From positions 240,869-304,868 of the forward strand of contig CAJTHM010000004.1 of NCBI GenBank assembly GCA_910576125.1: a DNA stretch of 64,000 nucleotides, in the 5' to 3' direction. Below the pieces are notes generated by a model. The model ran no database searches. It was not told where the DNA came from and saw nothing but the letters and a program-made list of their open reading frames with translations. The translations under genes and the position numbers were made by a program. The stretch is from Lachnospiraceae bacterium. Lineage in GTDB: Bacteria > Bacillota > Clostridia > Lachnospirales > Lachnospiraceae. This document shows, piece by piece, positions 42,535 to 50,906 of this stretch. Position 1 is the stretch's first letter. Every line of letters starts with the position of its first letter.

Positions 42535-43063
42535 AGTACCTCCTTCATAGAAAAACCGCCCGATTCAGCAGTAACAGCCGGAATGGGCGGATAGTGGTTT
42601 TTTGTGTAGTGTTTCGGGGTGATTTTCAAGGGAAATACAGCCGTAGAGCCGCCCCAAAATCCCCCTTGGTATTACGGACAGGGCAGACTATGCCCCGTGA
42701 AATCGTTGTGTTTCGGTATCGTTTCGGTGTTCATTTTGCCGGTTCTCTCTGCTGTCGTTCCTGCCCCCATATTTGGCGGCGTTTCGCTCCGCTTGGTACG
42801 CTCGTTGCAGTCAGGGTTCCTCCGTTTCCCTGCCGGAAGTCGTTGCGCTACATCGCCGGGGAGCATATCCCATACAGGCCGGTCATTCGATTGGAATAAT
42901 CCATCGATGAACTACCTGTATCATAGAACATTTTTGAGCCTTGTGCCGTATGTCCACAAAAAAGGAATTAAGGGCAAATATCGGAAATTTCCATGATTGT
43001 GGAAAGTATGGTATAATCCAGTTAAGCGGCAGGGAAGCAGCCGCCAGAAAGGAGCGTGCGCCC
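42535..43063. other. Divergent regulatory region of the nested element
   Basis: Contains a hairpin CCGCCCGATTC/GGAATGGGCGG near 42557-42593 followed by TTTTTT, several GTGTTTCGG or GTTTCGG repeats (about 42607, 42708, 42719), and at 42990-43020 the dyad TTTCCA-TGATTG-TGGAAA just before TATAAT. The last is a likely XRE operator and promoter. No gene supported. Confidence 0.5.
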
Positions 43064-43873
43064 ATGAAAGGAGCGACTACCATACAGGAACGCCTTTGGG
43101 AACTGCGCAAGGACAAAGGGCTGAATCTGGAAGAACTGGCACAACTGACAAAGATTTCAAAATCTGCCCTTGCCAGCTATGAATCTAAGGACAATAAAGA
43201 AATCAATCATGGCAACCTTATCACGCTGGCAGATTTTTATGGAGTGTCCATTGATTATCTGTTATGTCGGACAGAAAACAGGGAGCAGGTCAACACGCCT
43301 TTAACAGAATTGCATTTGAGTGATGAAATGGTTGCGCTTCTGAAAAGCGGCCGGATTAACAACCGTCTGCTGTGCGAACTTGCCACCCACAAGGATTTTA
43401 TAAAGTTTTTGGCTGATATTGAGGTTTATGTAGATGGGCTTGCCTCCATGCAGATTCAAAACCTCAACTCCCTTGTGGATACCGTCCGGCACGAAATTAT
43501 AGAACGCCACCGCCCCGGAGAGGATGACCCGTACCTCCGGATTTTGCAGGCTGCACACATTGAGGATGATGAATATTTCAGCCACATGATACAGGACGAT
43601 ATAAGCGTAATCGTCCGGGATATTCGTGCTGCACATAAGTCTGACAGTGAGAGTGCGCCGCCAACTACCATTGCCGAAGAATTGAAGCAGGATTTAGAGG
43701 ATGTTGCGAATTTCAAGGGAAGCCCCCTTGAAAAACAGGCTGCGCTTTACTGCAAGCGGTTGGGTATCAATTATAACAAGCTGTCTGATGTGGAGTTCCG
43801 GCAGCTTGTACATATCCTTGAAAAATCCAAATACTTCAAAAGCTATGTCGGACAGAGAAAGAAACGGAAATAA
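43064..43873 (+). CDS. XRE-family regulator with long C-terminal domain
   Basis: 269 aa. Helix-turn-helix RLWELRKDKGLNLEELAQLT then KISKSALASYESKDNKEINH and NLITLADFYGVSIDYLLCRT. The remaining 190 residues are helical (for example KDFIKFLADIEVYVDGLASM), probably dimerisation or signal binding. ATG 43064 follows GGAGCG. Divergent from the replication/mobilization operon, which it probably represses together with itself. Confidence 0.85.
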   Translation: MKGATTIQERLWELRKDKGLNLEELAQLTKISKSALASYESKDNKEINHGNLITLADFYGVSIDYLLCRTENREQVNTPLTELHLSDEMVALLKSGRINNRLLCELATHKDFIKFLADIEVYVDGLASMQIQNLNSLVDTVRHEIIERHRPGEDDPYLRILQAAHIEDDEYFSHMIQDDISVIVRDIRAAHKSDSESAPPTTIAEELKQDLEDVANFKGSPLEKQAALYCKRLGINYNKLSDVEFRQLVHILEKSKYFKSYVGQRKKRK

Positions 43874-43875
43874 AA

Positions 43876-43922
43876 AAACCGCTGTTGCATGGTTGTGTAT
43901 GTTTCCATGTAACAGCGGTTTT
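43876..43922 (+). terminator. Rho-independent terminator
   Basis: AAAACCGCTGTT-GCATGG and CCATG-TAACAGCGGTTTT arms directly after the XRE stop codon. Confidence 0.75.
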
Positions 43923-43978
43923 GTGCTGGCGGTATTTAGTTGAGAACGTGGCTTGATAAACTAGAATTGCTGGCGATA

Positions 43979-44176
43979 TTAAATCAATTCCAAAGCTCTT
44001 TTATACAACGGGTCTAATTCGCAACCGCAGCTTCCACATTCTTTGTCTGCTTGCTTGATTGCTGATACTAAAGTGTCTTTATCAGCTTTTCCCTCTAACC
44101 ATTGTTGTGCGGGAATAGATATTAAATCCCAACCAGACGCAACGAACTTCTCCATAATAAATTTTAATTCTTCCAT
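43979..44176 (-). CDS. Small acidic protein, unknown
   Basis: 65 aa: MEELKFIMEKFVASGWDLIS, then WLEGKADKDTLVSAIKQADK and ECGSCGCELDPLYKRALELI. Has a C-x2-C-x-C cluster. GGAG lies 9 nt before the ATG. It follows the YdeI-like gene by 22 bp and is likely co-transcribed. No function known. Confidence 0.55.
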   Translation of the reverse strand: MEELKFIMEKFVASGWDLISIPAQQWLEGKADKDTLVSAIKQADKECGSCGCELDPLYKRALELI

Positions 44177-44198
44177 GGTGTTACTCCTTTCAAATTGA

Positions 44199-44753
44199 TT
44201 ACATGGGTTTTAGGTTTCTATTGAGCCTGTCCACCATCCATGCGATTCGCTTTTCCCGTCCAGCGTCTGTCTTAGCATCAAGGTATGCCCGTGTATAAGT
44301 TTTCTTTACGGATGGGGGCATGGCTTGAAAATTTGTATAAGCAGGTTCGTACCCTTCCAACAGTGCGGATAGGCAGGCAATCTGTTCCTCTGTAATGATT
44401 GCCAGAGGATTTTGAGCGTCCCATTGGCCATTCTTCTTGGCTTCGTCTATTTTCTTCCTGCCAAAGTCAGTCATAAGCCCTTGTTCGTCAAGCCTTTTCA
44501 CCAATGCCTTATTTTTCTCTGACCATTTGCTGTTTTCTCTGCGCAGAGAAAAATACTTCTTATAGGTTTTATCATCAATCTTTTCCATCTGTCCGTCAAT
44601 CCAGCCAAAACAGAGGGCTTCCTCCAAAGCTTCTCCCGCTTTTATAGTTTTTGGCCCACCAGCCTTACCAAATAAAAGCCAAATACCTTCATTTGACAGA
44701 CAATGCTCGTAAAGCCATTCACGGAATTCTTTTCTGCTGGCAAATTTCATCAA
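44199..44753 (-). CDS. YdeI/OmpD-associated family protein
   Basis: 184 aa. Typical family features: FREWLYEHCLSNEGIWLLFG, the motif LEEALCFGWIDGQMEKIDDK, YKKYFSLRRENSKWSEKNKA, and the C-terminal bacteriocin-protection-type segment FQAMPPSVKKTYTRAYLDAK with WMVDRLNRNL. Members are linked to stress or peptide tolerance in some bacteria, without a defined reaction. Cargo of the nested element. Confidence 0.8.
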   Translation of the reverse strand: MMKFASRKEFREWLYEHCLSNEGIWLLFGKAGGPKTIKAGEALEEALCFGWIDGQMEKIDDKTYKKYFSLRRENSKWSEKNKALVKRLDEQGLMTDFGRKKIDEAKKNGQWDAQNPLAIITEEQIACLSALLEGYEPAYTNFQAMPPSVKKTYTRAYLDAKTDAGREKRIAWMVDRLNRNLKPM

Positions 44754-44894
44754 TTCGCTTATGATATATCCCTCCTATCGTTTGCCCCGCCGTCAAAATG
44801 AGCAACTACAGATTTGTCAATGACTCCATTATACCGCAATAACTTTCCTGATGGAATAGACTTTACAAAAAATTCATTTAGTTGCAATAAAGTG

Positions 44895-45083
44895 TTATTC
44901 TCGTAAGTCTGCTCTTGTTCTGTCTTTTGTAATAACAAGCTGCCCCTGCTGGCATTTCACGGTGATTTTGTCCCCTGCGGAGAATCCGGCTTGTTCCAGC
45001 CAGTTCCCCTGTAAAAGAATCTGCGGCGGCGATTTTTTGAAAGCCCCTCGCCCATTATAAACGGTCAATTTCCGGTCATCCAT
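44895..45083 (-). CDS. SymE-like toxin-family protein
   Basis: 62 aa with an AbrB/SymE-type swapped-hairpin look: KLTVYNGRGAFKKSPPQILL, then GNWLEQAGFSAGDKITVKCQ and QGQLVITKDRT, the common SymE pattern (P-x-I/L-x-GxWLexAGFxxGdkv). SymE of E. coli is an SOS-induced RNA-associated toxin controlled by an antisense RNA. Start 45083 lies inside the upstream partner gene (19-bp overlap). Toxicity here is not shown. Confidence 0.7.
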   Translation of the reverse strand: MDDRKLTVYNGRGAFKKSPPQILLQGNWLEQAGFSAGDKITVKCQQGQLVITKDRTRADLRE

Positions 45084-45253
45084 CCATCCTCCTTCCCCGC
45101 TGCCTGTCGGCATACGATTTCAAATACGTTCCCGTCCTCTGTCCTGACAGTGAGCAGGCTGTTCCGCTCGTCTGCGTTCAGGTCGGCAATCCCCATCCCC
45201 TCGCTGTCATTCAGTAAATCGAAAAGCCTGTCCCTAAAATAGTTCAGTTCCAT
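45065..45253 (-). CDS. Small partner protein upstream of SymE-like gene
   Basis: 62 aa, acidic: MELNYFRDRLFDLLNDSEGM, then GIADLNADERNSLLTVRTED. Forms a translationally coupled pair with the SymE-like gene. AAGGGG lies upstream. No known family function; an antitoxin or regulatory role is possible. Confidence 0.5.
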   Translation of the reverse strand: MELNYFRDRLFDLLNDSEGMGIADLNADERNSLLTVRTEDGNVFEIVCRQAAGKEDGWMTGN

Positions 45254-45303
45254 TCTGTTGTTCCCCTTTCATAATTTATAGTCTATTGGCTAATATTATA
45301 TAG

Positions 45304-45350
45304 ACTTTTAGAATCTATTGCAATCCCTATGCGTGATGTAGTCTAAAAGT
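45304..45350. promoter_or_regulatory. Operator-like inverted repeat between divergent genes
   Basis: ACTTTTAGA (45304-45312) and TCTAAAAGT (45342-45350), with a further AGTCTATTGG nearby at 45280. Between the SymE pair and an XRE gene that is the likely binder. Confidence 0.55.
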
Positions 45351-45392
45351 GAACAAAATAAATGCTAAAAGCTTATGAAATGGGTGGGCATT

Positions 45393-45719
45393 ATGGAAGG
45401 AAAAGGATTAGGCAGACGTATCAACATGGTGAGGAAAGACCGGGGATTCACGGCGGACAGGCTCTCGGAACTGTGCAATATCAACGCAACTTACCTCCGG
45501 CAAATTGAGGGCGGCACAAAGGTTCCCAGCCTGCCCGTATTTATCAATATCTGCAATGCACTGAAAATCTCCCCTGATTATCTGCTACGGGATGCGTTGG
45601 AAGATAATGAGGTCAGCAAAATACGGGAGCTGGCGGAACTGTGGGAAAGCACATCGCCCAGCCAGCAGGAAATCGCCGTTGCCATGATTCGGGCAGTATT
45701 GGAGCATAAGGAAGGTTAG
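45393..45719 (+). CDS. XRE-family regulator
   Basis: 108 aa. Helix-turn-helix LGRRINMVRKDRGFTADRLS then ELCNINATYLRQIEGGTKVP and FINICNALKISPDYLLRDAL; a short C-terminal helix follows. ATG 45393 (MEGKGLG) follows GGGTGGG. Divergent from the SymE-like pair, which suggests it controls that pair and itself. Confidence 0.83.
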   Translation: MEGKGLGRRINMVRKDRGFTADRLSELCNINATYLRQIEGGTKVPSLPVFINICNALKISPDYLLRDALEDNEVSKIRELAELWESTSPSQQEIAVAMIRAVLEHKEG

Positions 45720-45758
45720 AAAGGCCAGCCGGGTGTCGGCTGGCCTTTCCATGTCCAA

Positions 45759-46136
45759 TCAAATATAAATCAGTTCGCTGTTTATGATTTCCTCCGCCCG
45801 GCTGCGGATATTGTTCATCCGGCCTACCCATTCAAGCTGGTTTTGGGTTTTCAGTTCCTCGGTCACTCCCTCGGCGGTTTTTATCTGCTCCATGATTAAG
45901 TCCAGCCGTTCCTCCGCCTGCTCGTTCAGGTCGGCAAGGTATGTCCACAATTTCCCGGTCAGGATAAGGGAGCTGTACCGTGCCGGGTGTTCCTGTTTGA
46001 GATATTCCCGGTGCAGCCGCCCATAGCGTCCGATGGGGCGGTTCTCCTCCGGCAGCTTCAAGTCCGGAATATAGTAATCGCCCGCCAGAATATAGTCAAT
46101 ACCGTTCTCTGTGATTCTTTCTTTCAGTTTTTCCAT
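45759..46136 (-). CDS. tnpV: Transposon-encoded protein TnpV
   Basis: 125 aa of the TnpV family: GIDYILAGDYYIPDLKLPEE, IGRYGRLHREYLKQEHPARY, YLADLNEQAEERLDLIMEQI and the conserved end EWVGRMNNIRSRAEEIINSE. Clearly homologous to 10357-10710. GGAGG lies 8 nt upstream. It is coupled to a small XRE gene (41-bp overlap) at the right end of the nested element. Confidence 0.85.
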   Translation of the reverse strand: MEKLKERITENGIDYILAGDYYIPDLKLPEENRPIGRYGRLHREYLKQEHPARYSSLILTGKLWTYLADLNEQAEERLDLIMEQIKTAEGVTEELKTQNQLEWVGRMNNIRSRAEEIINSELIYI

Positions 46137-46368
46137 TGTCGTTCCCTCCTGTGGTGGAAGGCTCGTCACTGGCCAGCTCAATCACATCCATAATGCCACA
46201 ATCCAGCGTTTCGCAGATTCGTGCCAGCGTGTCCATGCTGATATGTTTCCCTTCTTTGCCCATGTTGGCTATCATATTTGTGGTCAGGCCAGCGGCAAGC
46301 CTTAAATCCTCTTTCCTCATGTTGCGCTCTATCAGTGTGTGCCAGAGCGGTTTGTAGCTGATGTGCAT
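46096..46368 (-). CDS. Small XRE-type regulator
   Basis: 90 aa: MHISYKPLWHTLIERNMRKE then DLRLAAGLTTNMIANMGKEG and MDTLARICETLDCGIMDVIE, a Cro/CI-type helix-turn-helix of the HTH_26 class (YKPLWHTLIEr motif). Acts just upstream of tnpV. The last rightmost gene of the nested element. Confidence 0.8.
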   Translation of the reverse strand: MHISYKPLWHTLIERNMRKEDLRLAAGLTTNMIANMGKEGKHISMDTLARICETLDCGIMDVIELASDEPSTTGGNDNGKTERKNHRERY

Positions 46369-46435
46369 TTTTCTCCCTGCCTTTCTGCCCCGGATGGGCG
46401 TTTACACCCATTATATCAAGATTCTTGCTAACTCA

Positions 46436-46446
46436 CAAATATTTCT
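46436..46446 (-). repeat. Nested element right terminal inverted repeat
   Basis: ATATTTCTTGA, complement of 33819-33829, about 65 bp inside the right end. Confidence 0.55.
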
Positions 46447-46510
46447 TGATGGTATCGCCGGTTCCGTCTGGATTGTGCTTTTCCTTTCCTCTTTTGATTA
46501 CCTCTAATTA

Positions 46511-46660
46511 GCCATGACCTGCTTCATGCCCTGGCTTTTGCTGGCCGGGTTGTCCGCCCCGTAGCCTTCCAGCAGGTTCACGATCCCCCACGCGCCCAGG
46601 CCGCAGCCGATAGCCATGACCAGTACCTTCAAAGTGTCGATTGCGCTTGCGAAAAATGCC
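46511..46660 (-). pseudogene. maff2: maff2, N-terminal fragment
   Basis: Maff2-family small membrane protein of the transfer apparatus: MAFFASAIDTLKVLVMAIGC, then GAWGIVNLLEGYGADNPASK and SQGMKQVMA. The nested element follows the GCCATGA core, adding only Asn and a stop at 46509-46511. The missing C terminus is at 33694-33761. Without the second membrane segment the protein is probably non-functional, so the ICE may be transfer-defective until the element excises. Confidence 0.88.
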
Positions 46661-46736
46661 ATATGGTTTTCCTCCGTTTTGATAAATGATTGTGGGTTTT
46701 GGGTAACAAAAAGCCGCCCTTTCAGGCGGCAGCGGG

Positions 46737-46759
46737 CCTCGGGCCAAGTTGGCCCGAAG
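46737..46759. repeat. ICE palindrome copy 15
   Basis: Arms CCTCGGGCCA and TGGCCCGAAG, between virD4 and maff2. Confidence 0.85.
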
Positions 46760-46770
46760 CCGTCTATCAG

Positions 46771-48591
46771 TCAGACGGAACCGTCCTCGCTGTCTAAATC
46801 CTCATAGTTGAGGATGTCAGCGTCCTCGTCGGAGGCGTCCGCCTCGTACACCGTGTATTCCTCCTGCGGCTTCAGTCTCAATCGCCGGGAGGTCAGGCGT
46901 TCCAGGTGGAAGGCGTTCCGTTTGCTGTCATGTTCCGCTGTATAGCGGTAGTTGGGGTGCTGCTTCAAGTCATACTTTGGCGAGAAGAACGGGGGCAGCC
47001 CCCTAAGCTGTAGCAGGCATCTGTCCCCGGGCATGGTGGTAATCTCGCTTGTGGTAAGGAGCTCCCGGCCCAGCCTCTGGGTGTTGAGCCCGTAGCTTTC
47101 CGACTGGCCTCTTGTACGGCTGTCCGTCTGCATGGAGATGGTCGCTTTCCCCAGCCAGTTCTCGGAAATGTCTTTCAGGGTGGAGGCCTCCCGGCCCCCA
47201 AGGAACACAATGGAATCCATGTTCCCCATGATGGTCTCGGCGTTGTCCTTGTAAAGCGCCTTGCACTGGCTCATGGCCTGGTAGAATAAAGTCAGGCTCA
47301 CTTCCCTTGACCGGATGACGGCCACCAGCTTCTCCAGCCCCGGCACCTGCCCGGTATTGGCCGCCTCGTCCCAGAGCACCCGTACATGGTGGGGCAGGCG
47401 GCCCCCGTATTTGCTGTCGGCCCGCTCACACAGAAGGTTGAACATCTGCGAGAAGGCGAGGGCCACGATAAAGTTGTAGGTGGTGTCGGTGTCGCTGATA
47501 AGGAAGAAAAGGGCCGTCCTTTCATCCCCCAGAGTGTCCAGCCCCAGCTCGTCATAGCTCATGATCTCCCGAAGCTCCGCAATGTCGAAGGGCGCCAGTC
47601 TTGCTCCGCATGAAATAAGTATGCTTTTTGCGGTCTTGCCGCTGGCCAGCTTGTATTTGGCATACTGGCGCACGGCGAAGTGCTGGGGGCTCCTCCTGGC
47701 GAGGCCGTCGAACATGTAATCCACGGCGTTCTTGAAGGATTCGTCGTCCTCCCGCACCTCCATGCTGTTTATCATCTCCACCAGCGTGTTCATGTTCCGT
47801 TCTTCCTCCGGCCCCTCAAATACGATATAGGCCACCAGCGCGCAGTAAAGGAGGGTTTCCGCCTTCGTCCAGAAGGGGTCCCCCTCCTTGCCCTCCCCTT
47901 TGGTGTTGGCGATCAGGGCGTTCACGAATTTTAGAACGTCGCTCTCCGTCTTGATATAGGCAAGGGGGTTGTAGTGCATGGACTTTGAGAAGTCTATGCT
48001 GTTGAAAACCCGGACCTTATAGCCCTTCTTCCTTTGGAGGAAACAGCCGCACTGGGCGAGGGTCCCGCCCTTCGGGTCCACCACCACATACGAGGAATGG
48101 GCCTGTAAAAGCTGGGGCGTGAGCCAGAACCTTGTCTTGCCGGAGCCGGAAGAGCCGATCACGCAGGCGTTCAGGTTCCTGGCGTTGGCCGGAATCTTCG
48201 GCCGGGTGTTCATGGTCAGGAACTCGCTCCCGGTCAGTATCACGTTGTTCTCAAATTTGGAATCGACGAAAGGGGCGATGTCTTTAGGCCCGCCCCAACG
48301 CGCGCTGCCGTATTCCATATCCCGCCGGAATTTCCGGGCTTTCTTGATTTTGGACTGCACCATGAAATAAAGCCCCACGGCCCCGGCAACGCCTGCCGTC
48401 AGGTCAAACAGCCCCAGGCCGGGGGCGTAATTCTGAAATACCGGCCCTATGGCCTCCATCATGCCGAACAGCTTTTCCCCGGCATTCCCGCCCCGCGCCA
48501 TGCGGTAGGCGGTCCCCAGCTTCGAGAAGAACCAGAAGGCCATGAGGTAAGGGAAGTTGGGGAGCACATATTTTTTGATTTTCCGGTTCAA
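46771..48591 (-). CDS. virD4: VirD4/TraG-type coupling protein
   Basis: 606-aa hexameric ATPase that brings the relaxase-DNA complex to the channel. Two N-terminal membrane helices (LPNFPYLMAFWFFSKLG and LFDLTAGVAGAVGLYFMVQS), Walker A IGSSGSGKTRFW at residues 146-155, VVDPKGGTLAQCG, Walker B VRVLWDEAANTGQVPGLEK and QAMSQCKALYKDNAETIMGN. The C-terminal acidic tail (ASDEDADILNYEDLDSED) may bind substrates. Overlaps pcfB by 4 bp. Confidence 0.93.
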   Translation of the reverse strand: MNRKIKKYVLPNFPYLMAFWFFSKLGTAYRMARGGNAGEKLFGMMEAIGPVFQNYAPGLGLFDLTAGVAGAVGLYFMVQSKIKKARKFRRDMEYGSARWGGPKDIAPFVDSKFENNVILTGSEFLTMNTRPKIPANARNLNACVIGSSGSGKTRFWLTPQLLQAHSSYVVVDPKGGTLAQCGCFLQRKKGYKVRVFNSIDFSKSMHYNPLAYIKTESDVLKFVNALIANTKGEGKEGDPFWTKAETLLYCALVAYIVFEGPEEERNMNTLVEMINSMEVREDDESFKNAVDYMFDGLARRSPQHFAVRQYAKYKLASGKTAKSILISCGARLAPFDIAELREIMSYDELGLDTLGDERTALFFLISDTDTTYNFIVALAFSQMFNLLCERADSKYGGRLPHHVRVLWDEAANTGQVPGLEKLVAVIRSREVSLTLFYQAMSQCKALYKDNAETIMGNMDSIVFLGGREASTLKDISENWLGKATISMQTDSRTRGQSESYGLNTQRLGRELLTTSEITTMPGDRCLLQLRGLPPFFSPKYDLKQHPNYRYTAEHDSKRNAFHLERLTSRRLRLKPQEEYTVYEADASDEDADILNYEDLDSEDGSV

Positions 48592-49061
48592 CGTTCCTCC
48601 TTCCCGGGCTCCCTGGCCCGTTCCTTCTGCCGGGGCTTTTTTGCCGCCAGCTCCTTCACGAGCCGCCGCAGCTGCCCGAGGATAGAGGGCTTCTCCTGCC
48701 CGCGCCCCATGGCCTTTTCCGTATACCGGGAGAAGGCCGCCGTGATGGCGTCCGCCTGGTCCGCCTTGAAGAAAAGCAGGTACTGGCCGGGGCCGGTCTT
48801 GTGGAAAGCGTAGTCCACATGGTACTCCCTGGCGATACGGTCAAAATCCTTCGGCGCTCCCACCAGCTTGATGGCGTTCTTCGCGCCGTAGTGGTTCATC
48901 AGCTTTTTGACGGACTGCCTCCCGTGGGGCGTCCGTGCGGCTCGGCGCTGTTTCTCCATTTCCGCCAGCGTCTTTTTTAAGGCGGCGGCAAGTACCCGGC
49001 TTGTGAGCCTCGCCGCCTTGACGGAGACGGCCACCGTCTGTTGTTCTACATATTCCTGCAT
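48588..49061 (-). CDS. pcfB: PcfB-family conjugation protein
   Basis: 157 aa: VEQQTVAVSVKAARLTSRVL, KKLMNHYGAKNAIKLVGAPK and FDRIAREYHVDYAFHKTGPG, QYLLFFKADQADAITAAFSR. PcfB (DUF3801) binds relaxase substrates near the coupling protein in enterococcal pCF10. Basic C-terminal tail. AGGAACC before ATG. The ICE palindrome lies 68 bp upstream. Confidence 0.85.
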   Translation of the reverse strand: MQEYVEQQTVAVSVKAARLTSRVLAAALKKTLAEMEKQRRAARTPHGRQSVKKLMNHYGAKNAIKLVGAPKDFDRIAREYHVDYAFHKTGPGQYLLFFKADQADAITAAFSRYTEKAMGRGQEKPSILGQLRRLVKELAAKKPRQKERAREPGKEER

Positions 49062-49128
49062 GGTTCCTCCTTTCTGCCGGATTCATTGGAGCCGGGGAGG
49101 GCCCCTTGGGGCTGCCCGGATAAATGAG

Positions 49129-49151
49129 CCTCGGGACAAGTTGACCCGAAG
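49129..49151. repeat. ICE palindrome copy 16
   Basis: Arms CCTCGGGACA and TGACCCGAAG; both inner positions deviate. Confidence 0.65.
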
Positions 49152-49179
49152 CCGTCCTTTATGTCGATAGGGTATGGCG

Positions 49180-50139
49180 TTATCTCTCAAAACTCTTTTC
49201 CTTCCTCCTTGCTCTCATTTCCCCGATCACCCCCAGAAGGTGCTGGTTATAGTCCTTCCCGTACCGTTCCGGCGGGGCCGCCTTCCGGAGCGTCTCTATC
49301 CGCCCGGACAGCTCCCGGTCGGAGCGCAGCGTCTCCATGAGCTTTTCCGTCCCGCTTTTCCCCGCCCCGTCATTGTCAAGGCAGAGCGCCACATGCCGGA
49401 TTCCCGGGCGGTCCCTTAGGAACTGGACCAGCGCCAGCGGCGAGGTGCCTCCGAGAGAGAGGTAGCAGGCGTCCTCCCACGCCTTCCCGGCCAGCTTTGT
49501 CAGCGTGGCGCCGGAGAGGGCGTCAATGGCGCTCTCAAATACGGCCACCTTCTGGCAGTCCGGGGAAGGGGAGGCAAGACAGAAGTTGAAGCGCTTGTCG
49601 CTGCCCGGCACGTCCATCTTGAAGTCCCCGAAGGTCCCCCGCAGGCAGGCGAACCGGGCTTTCCCTTCCGTGTCCCGGCCTACAAATACGCAGTTGTGGT
49701 AGCGGAAGCTCTCATAGAGAGAGCCGTCCCGCAGGCAGCGGCTGATGATTCCGCCGTCAATCCCCCGGCCTTGCAGGTAGCCCATGACCCTTGTGGCGTA
49801 GCGGCCCGGCTCCGGCAGCTCAAAAGGCTTTGGCGGAGGAAGGTCTACCAGCTGGGAAAGAAAAGGGGAGGCGCCCCCGCCGCAGAGCGTCTCCACAGCG
49901 GAGACGAAATCCTGCCCCCGCACCTTTATGAGATAGTCCAGGGCGGTTTTTCCGCCCATGTTCCGGCTGCACCAGTGCCATTTGCCGTTGGAGATCACCA
50001 GGCTGTCATGGCTCCTGGTCCGGTATTCCCGGGGGCCGGACTTTTTCAGCTCGCCCGGCTCATAGGCTTGCAGGTAGGAAAGCAGGTCCCACCGCTTCGC
50101 CTCCGCAATCTGTTCCTCTGTCACCCCGGCATGGCGCAC
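49180..50139 (-). CDS. Toprim-containing (DUF3991) primase-like protein
   Basis: 319 aa. N-terminal DUF3991-type zinc-less primase region: YRTRSHDSLVISNGKWHWCS, NMGGKTALDYLIKVRGQDFV. Toprim core: KVAVFESAIDALSGATLTKL (catalytic Glu) and HVALCLDNDGAGKSGTEKLM (D-x-D). Probably lays primers for complementary strand synthesis during transfer. The start is at 50139 or nearby (MRHAGVTEEQ), with GGAGG upstream and an ICE palindrome 24 bp before it. Confidence 0.85.
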   Translation of the reverse strand: MRHAGVTEEQIAEAKRWDLLSYLQAYEPGELKKSGPREYRTRSHDSLVISNGKWHWCSRNMGGKTALDYLIKVRGQDFVSAVETLCGGGASPFLSQLVDLPPPKPFELPEPGRYATRVMGYLQGRGIDGGIISRCLRDGSLYESFRYHNCVFVGRDTEGKARFACLRGTFGDFKMDVPGSDKRFNFCLASPSPDCQKVAVFESAIDALSGATLTKLAGKAWEDACYLSLGGTSPLALVQFLRDRPGIRHVALCLDNDGAGKSGTEKLMETLRSDRELSGRIETLRKAAPPERYGKDYNQHLLGVIGEMRARRKEKSFER

Positions 50140-50162
50140 CTCCTTTCTGCACGGGGTCCGGG

Positions 50163-50185
50163 CCTCGGGCCAGCTTGTCCCGAAG
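50163..50185. repeat. ICE palindrome copy 17
   Basis: Arms CCTCGGGCCA and TGTCCCGAAG, between ardA and the primase gene. Confidence 0.75.
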
Positions 50186-50186
50186 C

Positions 50187-50906
50187 CTACCGCCCCTCAT
50201 GGGAAGGCCCTTCCCTATCCTTGTGGGGAGCGGGCGGGGCCTCCCTGAATTGTCTGATGGTCTCCAGTATGGAGCGCGTTTCCTCCTTCTCGTTTTGGGC
50301 CGGGGCCCCGCATATCCGGTATTCCTCCGGTATGTCCTCCCGCCCGGCGTAGCATTCCCGGAAAGGTTCCCCGTTCCTCAGCACATAGCCGCCGGGGACG
50401 AAGCTCCCGGTAGAGTTTAAGTCAATGTCCCGCCCGTAGGCCTCATAATCGAAATAGTCCCGGATATGTTCGGGGATGTCGATTGCGCCGATCTCCTCCA
50501 CGCAGTAGCGCCCGAGGGCCTCGTCATCCCCAATCCCCGGATAGAAGTCATAGCAGTCCAGGTTCTGCGCCAGGTTGATCAGATCCCCGGCCCCGCCCGT
50601 ATGCTCCCCGAAGGCCATTGCGGCCTCGAATTTCTCCAGCTCGCCCCGTTCCTGCACTTCCTCCAGCACATGCGCCAGATAGTTGAGCTCGTCCAGGCCG
50701 GCGTACTCGTCCAGGCAGTCATACAGCCCCAGCACGTCGCTGTCATAGCTGGTGATGAAATACTCCCCGTACCGTTCCCCGTCTATGCCAATCCGGGAGA
50801 ACAGGGCCCTCACTTCCTCCGTGGTCGTGGGGAAGCGCAGCGTCTCCCCGGCCTCCACGCCAAGCTCCGGGTAAAGGCCGGGGTTCGTCACATAGGCTTC
50901 AAACAT
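50187..50906 (-). CDS. ardA: ArdA-type antirestriction protein
   Basis: 239 aa, very acidic (DNA mimic): MFEAYVTNPGLYPELGVEAG, IGIDGERYGEYFITSYDSDV, LDELNYLAHVLEEVQERGEL and EIGAIDIPEHIRDYFDYEAY are ArdA signatures. ArdA imitates bent DNA and blocks type I restriction enzymes, protecting the incoming single strand. The C-terminal extension (PAQNEKEETRSILETIRQFR) is ICE-specific. Overlaps the methyltransferase gene by 8 bp. Confidence 0.88.
   Translation of the reverse strand: MFEAYVTNPGLYPELGVEAGETLRFPTTTEEVRALFSRIGIDGERYGEYFITSYDSDVLGLYDCLDEYAGLDELNYLAHVLEEVQERGELEKFEAAMAFGEHTGGAGDLINLAQNLDCYDFYPGIGDDEALGRYCVEEIGAIDIPEHIRDYFDYEAYGRDIDLNSTGSFVPGGYVLRNGEPFRECYAGREDIPEEYRICGAPAQNEKEETRSILETIRQFREAPPAPHKDREGPSHEGR

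Larger units (their letters stand above)
33762..46517. mobile_element. 12,756-bp integrative mobilizable element nested in maff2
   Basis: Ends defined by the 7-bp duplication GCCATGA (33755-33761 and 46511-46517) in the split maff2 gene. It carries its own serine recombinase, iteron-like repeats, primase/helicase, MOBQ relaxase with oriT, and regulators, but no type IV secretion genes, so it must use a helper ICE such as its host. It contains none of the ICE palindromes. Confidence 0.88.
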
